Shown here: positions 32,008 through 33,448 of the stretch, in pieces
How positions within the stretch are numbered: position 1 is the stretch's first letter
How the letters are laid out: the number at the start of each line of letters is the position of its first letter
Assembly: GCA_003138895.1 (NCBI GenBank)
Contig: PLHJ01000020.1
Coordinates: forward strand, 81,117 to 114,564
Length of the DNA: 33,448 nt
Source: Acidimicrobiaceae bacterium
Lineage (GTDB): Bacteria; Actinomycetota; Acidimicrobiia; Acidimicrobiales; RAAP-2
Reading direction: 5' to 3'
The notes under the pieces: model-generated
Databases searched by the model: none
Told to the model about the DNA's origin: nothing
What the model saw: only the letters and a program-made list of their open reading frames with translations
Program-made: the position numbers and the translations under genes

Positions 32008-32763
32008 CTAAAAACCCGGGAATGCTTTCCTGAGGGCTTCCAGCGAATCGTTGTTGAGATCCAAAGGAGTGTGCTGCGCGTCTAGCCGTCCATAAACGAG
32101 GCGAACGAACGCCTCCGCGGGTAATTCAACATCAATGGCACCGGAGTGTGAAGCATCAATCAGACTTACTGAGTCACCAGCAAACACAATCGTTAAATCG
32201 CGAGCGGGTTCAACTGTACGAATGTTAACTTCCTTCGTCTCGTCGTTTGCTTTGCCCGTGAAACCAACCAGTCGAGGGAGGCTCTGCAAGATGACTTCTG
32301 CGACATCATTCGAAAGTGTGGCTGTCGGATCAATGGCTACTTCGACGTCCCACGTGTGCAGTGCCTGCTCGCCCAAACGAAGGACAACGAAGCCGTCGAA
32401 GTCGAGGTCGAATGGACCCATTACCAAACGGAATGTCTTTCGTTTTTCTTCCGGCAAGGCTTCGAGAGCTAGCAAGAGAGCTTGGTCGGCGACTAGGGCT
32501 TCGCTGACTTGGTCGGCGGGCGACTTGGCGTTCCATTCGTCCCATACCGACTGGTTGAATCCTGCGTCACCTTCTTGGCCCGTAACGACGTCTTCGAAAC
32601 GTTGCTTTAAGATGACCGCACCCGAACCAATGTGCGACATGGTATCGGCAATGCTCCAATCGGTGGGGTAAGCAGACGTACCAGGATCCAGTTCGCCGCT
32701 GTTCTCAATAACGGAACGTAAGTGAACTGTCGATGCGCGAAGAACCTGTAGCGGCTTGGTCAT
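32008..32763 (-). CDS. mycothiol-dependent maleylpyruvate isomerase-like (DinB-fold) protein
   Basis: About 251 residues from ATG 32763 (the frame is open to GTG 32853, but the upstream part is unconserved-looking and GAGA precedes this ATG). The metal ligands of mycothiol S-transferases are present: His44 in DTMSHIG, and Glu132 and His136 in GEQALHTWDV. The C-terminal half is an SCP2-like domain (LPAEAFVRLVYGRLDA). Family TIGR03083/MDMPI proteins use mycothiol for detoxification or isomerisation, supporting an actinomycete host. The substrate is unknown. Confidence 0.85.
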   Translation of the reverse strand: MTKPLQVLRASTVHLRSVIENSGELDPGTSAYPTDWSIADTMSHIGSGAVILKQRFEDVVTGQEGDAGFNQSVWDEWNAKSPADQVSEALVADQALLLALEALPEEKRKTFRLVMGPFDLDFDGFVVLRLGEQALHTWDVEVAIDPTATLSNDVAEVILQSLPRLVGFTGKANDETKEVNIRTVEPARDLTIVFAGDSVSLIDASHSGAIDVELPAEAFVRLVYGRLDAQHTPLDLNNDSLEALRKAFPGF

Positions 32764-32941
32764 TACGTCTCTTTTCTCGCATTTAGTGATGCGGGCTGTT
32801 CGATGGTTTTTACTAGCCCACGCGATTAAGTCCTTCACGGCGGGGATTAGCACTCTATTGGTGTCGGCGAATATCTAGAACGCTAAAACCGGTGAATAAC
32901 GTTTGAAGAATCAAAAACTGACGATTCGATGACACTTGACA

Positions 32942-33448
32942 TTACGAACAGCCGCTCGTCGCTCCGCAACTTGAGCAGACGTAGCAAGAGCCTGCTCGTT
33001 GCATCGAGTTTCCACACGAGTAGCACATTGGAGAATCCGACTGTTGTCCGCGCAACACGGGCTCATTAGTCGGCGCTGGCTTCGTAGCCAATTCCACCAC
33101 CATTGGTGTCGATTCGATGCCTACCGATGGCGTACTCTGCTCCACCACCTCGGGAAGCGTCGGCTGAATGCGCTCGCTGGTCGACAGAATTCCTAATTCT
33201 TCACGGTCAGTTGGCGTTAAGTAGTCGAGCGCGAGGCGACGGAAAATGTAGTCCACGAGCGACGTCGCAATACGCAGATCAGCGTCGTCGGTCATGCCCG
33301 AAGGCTCGAACTTCATATTCACGTACTTTCGAACGTACGTCGCGAGCGGCACACCGTGTTGGAGGCCAAGGCTGATTGAGATCGAGAAGGCGTCCATGAT
33401 GCCCGCCAACGTCGATCCCTGCTTACTCACCTTGATGAACACTTCACC
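32942..33448 (-). CDS. nrdJ: adenosylcobalamin-dependent (class II) ribonucleoside-diphosphate reductase, C-terminal part
   Basis: The gene continues beyond the right edge; about 168 C-terminal residues are visible. GEVFIKVSKQGSTLAGIMDAF and MKFEPSGMTDDADLRIATSLVDYIFRRLALDYL are typical of NrdJ of the large actinobacterial type (motifs overlap several segments). The end carries a zinc-ribbon-like CYSCGNSM...CYVCSSCGATSGCS with six cysteines, the redox-active tail expected to regenerate the active-site disulfide. A Pro/Val/Thr-rich linker of about 45 residues separates the two. The enzyme makes deoxyribonucleotides independently of oxygen but needs B12. Confidence 0.93.
   Translation of the reverse strand, partial: GEVFIKVSKQGSTLAGIMDAFSISISLGLQHGVPLATYVRKYVNMKFEPSGMTDDADLRIATSLVDYIFRRLALDYLTPTDREELGILSTSERIQPTLPEVVEQSTPSVGIESTPMVVELATKPAPTNEPVLRGQQSDSPMCYSCGNSMQRAGSCYVCSSCGATSGCS

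Overview
The window looks like a compact, mid-GC chromosome segment from an actinomycete. The evidence is a clpS gene followed by a DUF2017 gene, a mycothiol-type DinB-fold transferase, a GT87 polyprenyl-phosphate mannosyltransferase, a B12-dependent ribonucleotide reductase and an MpaB-like DUF2236 oxygenase. Many genes start on GTG or ATG with no Shine-Dalgarno but with a TANNNT hexamer 6-8 bases upstream, which suggests abundant leaderless transcription. Placement in Acidimicrobiia is my inference; it was not tested.

Layout. 1-3830: end of a tRNA-Pro, a GT87 membrane mannosyltransferase, a convergent NfeD/SPFH (stomatin-like) pair and an unrecognised helical protein. 3870-6020: a tRNA neighbourhood (Arg-TCG, Arg-TCT, His-GTG, Lys-CTT) around an aldehyde dehydrogenase, closed by a good hairpin terminator. 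6020-11560: clpS-DUF2017, an MpaB-like oxygenase, a mutarotase-SDR pair, surE, arfB and a TesB-like thioesterase. 11600-18240: acyl-CoA and branched-chain metabolism (methylmalonate-semialdehyde dehydrogenase, acyl-CoA ligase, acyl-CoA dehydrogenase), with a two-YHS-domain permease, a Nudix hydrolase and a DUF167 protein between them. 18300-24600: a PLDc_N membrane protein, an MFS carrier, a cyclopropane-fatty-acid-type methyltransferase, a secreted SGNH esterase, and an MFS-TetR operon with a perfect inverted repeat at its promoter. 24600-28500: a channel-like membrane protein, an exported HKD phospholipase D-fold protein, an SDR and a small stress-type cluster (CsbD plus a 24-residue membrane peptide that is easily missed). 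28700-33448: two VOC proteins, a secreted Cys-containing protein, an epoxide-hydrolase-like cassette controlled by a divergent TetR, a mycothiol-transferase-like protein and the C-terminus of the class II ribonucleotide reductase.

The most system-like locus is 29642-31545. A limonene-epoxide-hydrolase-fold enzyme overlaps by ATGA an alpha/beta hydrolase with an Asp nucleophile. Both are divergent from a TetR gene, and two near-identical 18-bp palindromes lie in the 69-bp intergenic region on top of the predicted promoter elements. This looks like a substrate-inducible detoxification or catabolic unit using two unrelated epoxide-hydrolase folds. No CRISPR array, insertion sequence, prophage or rRNA gene was seen.
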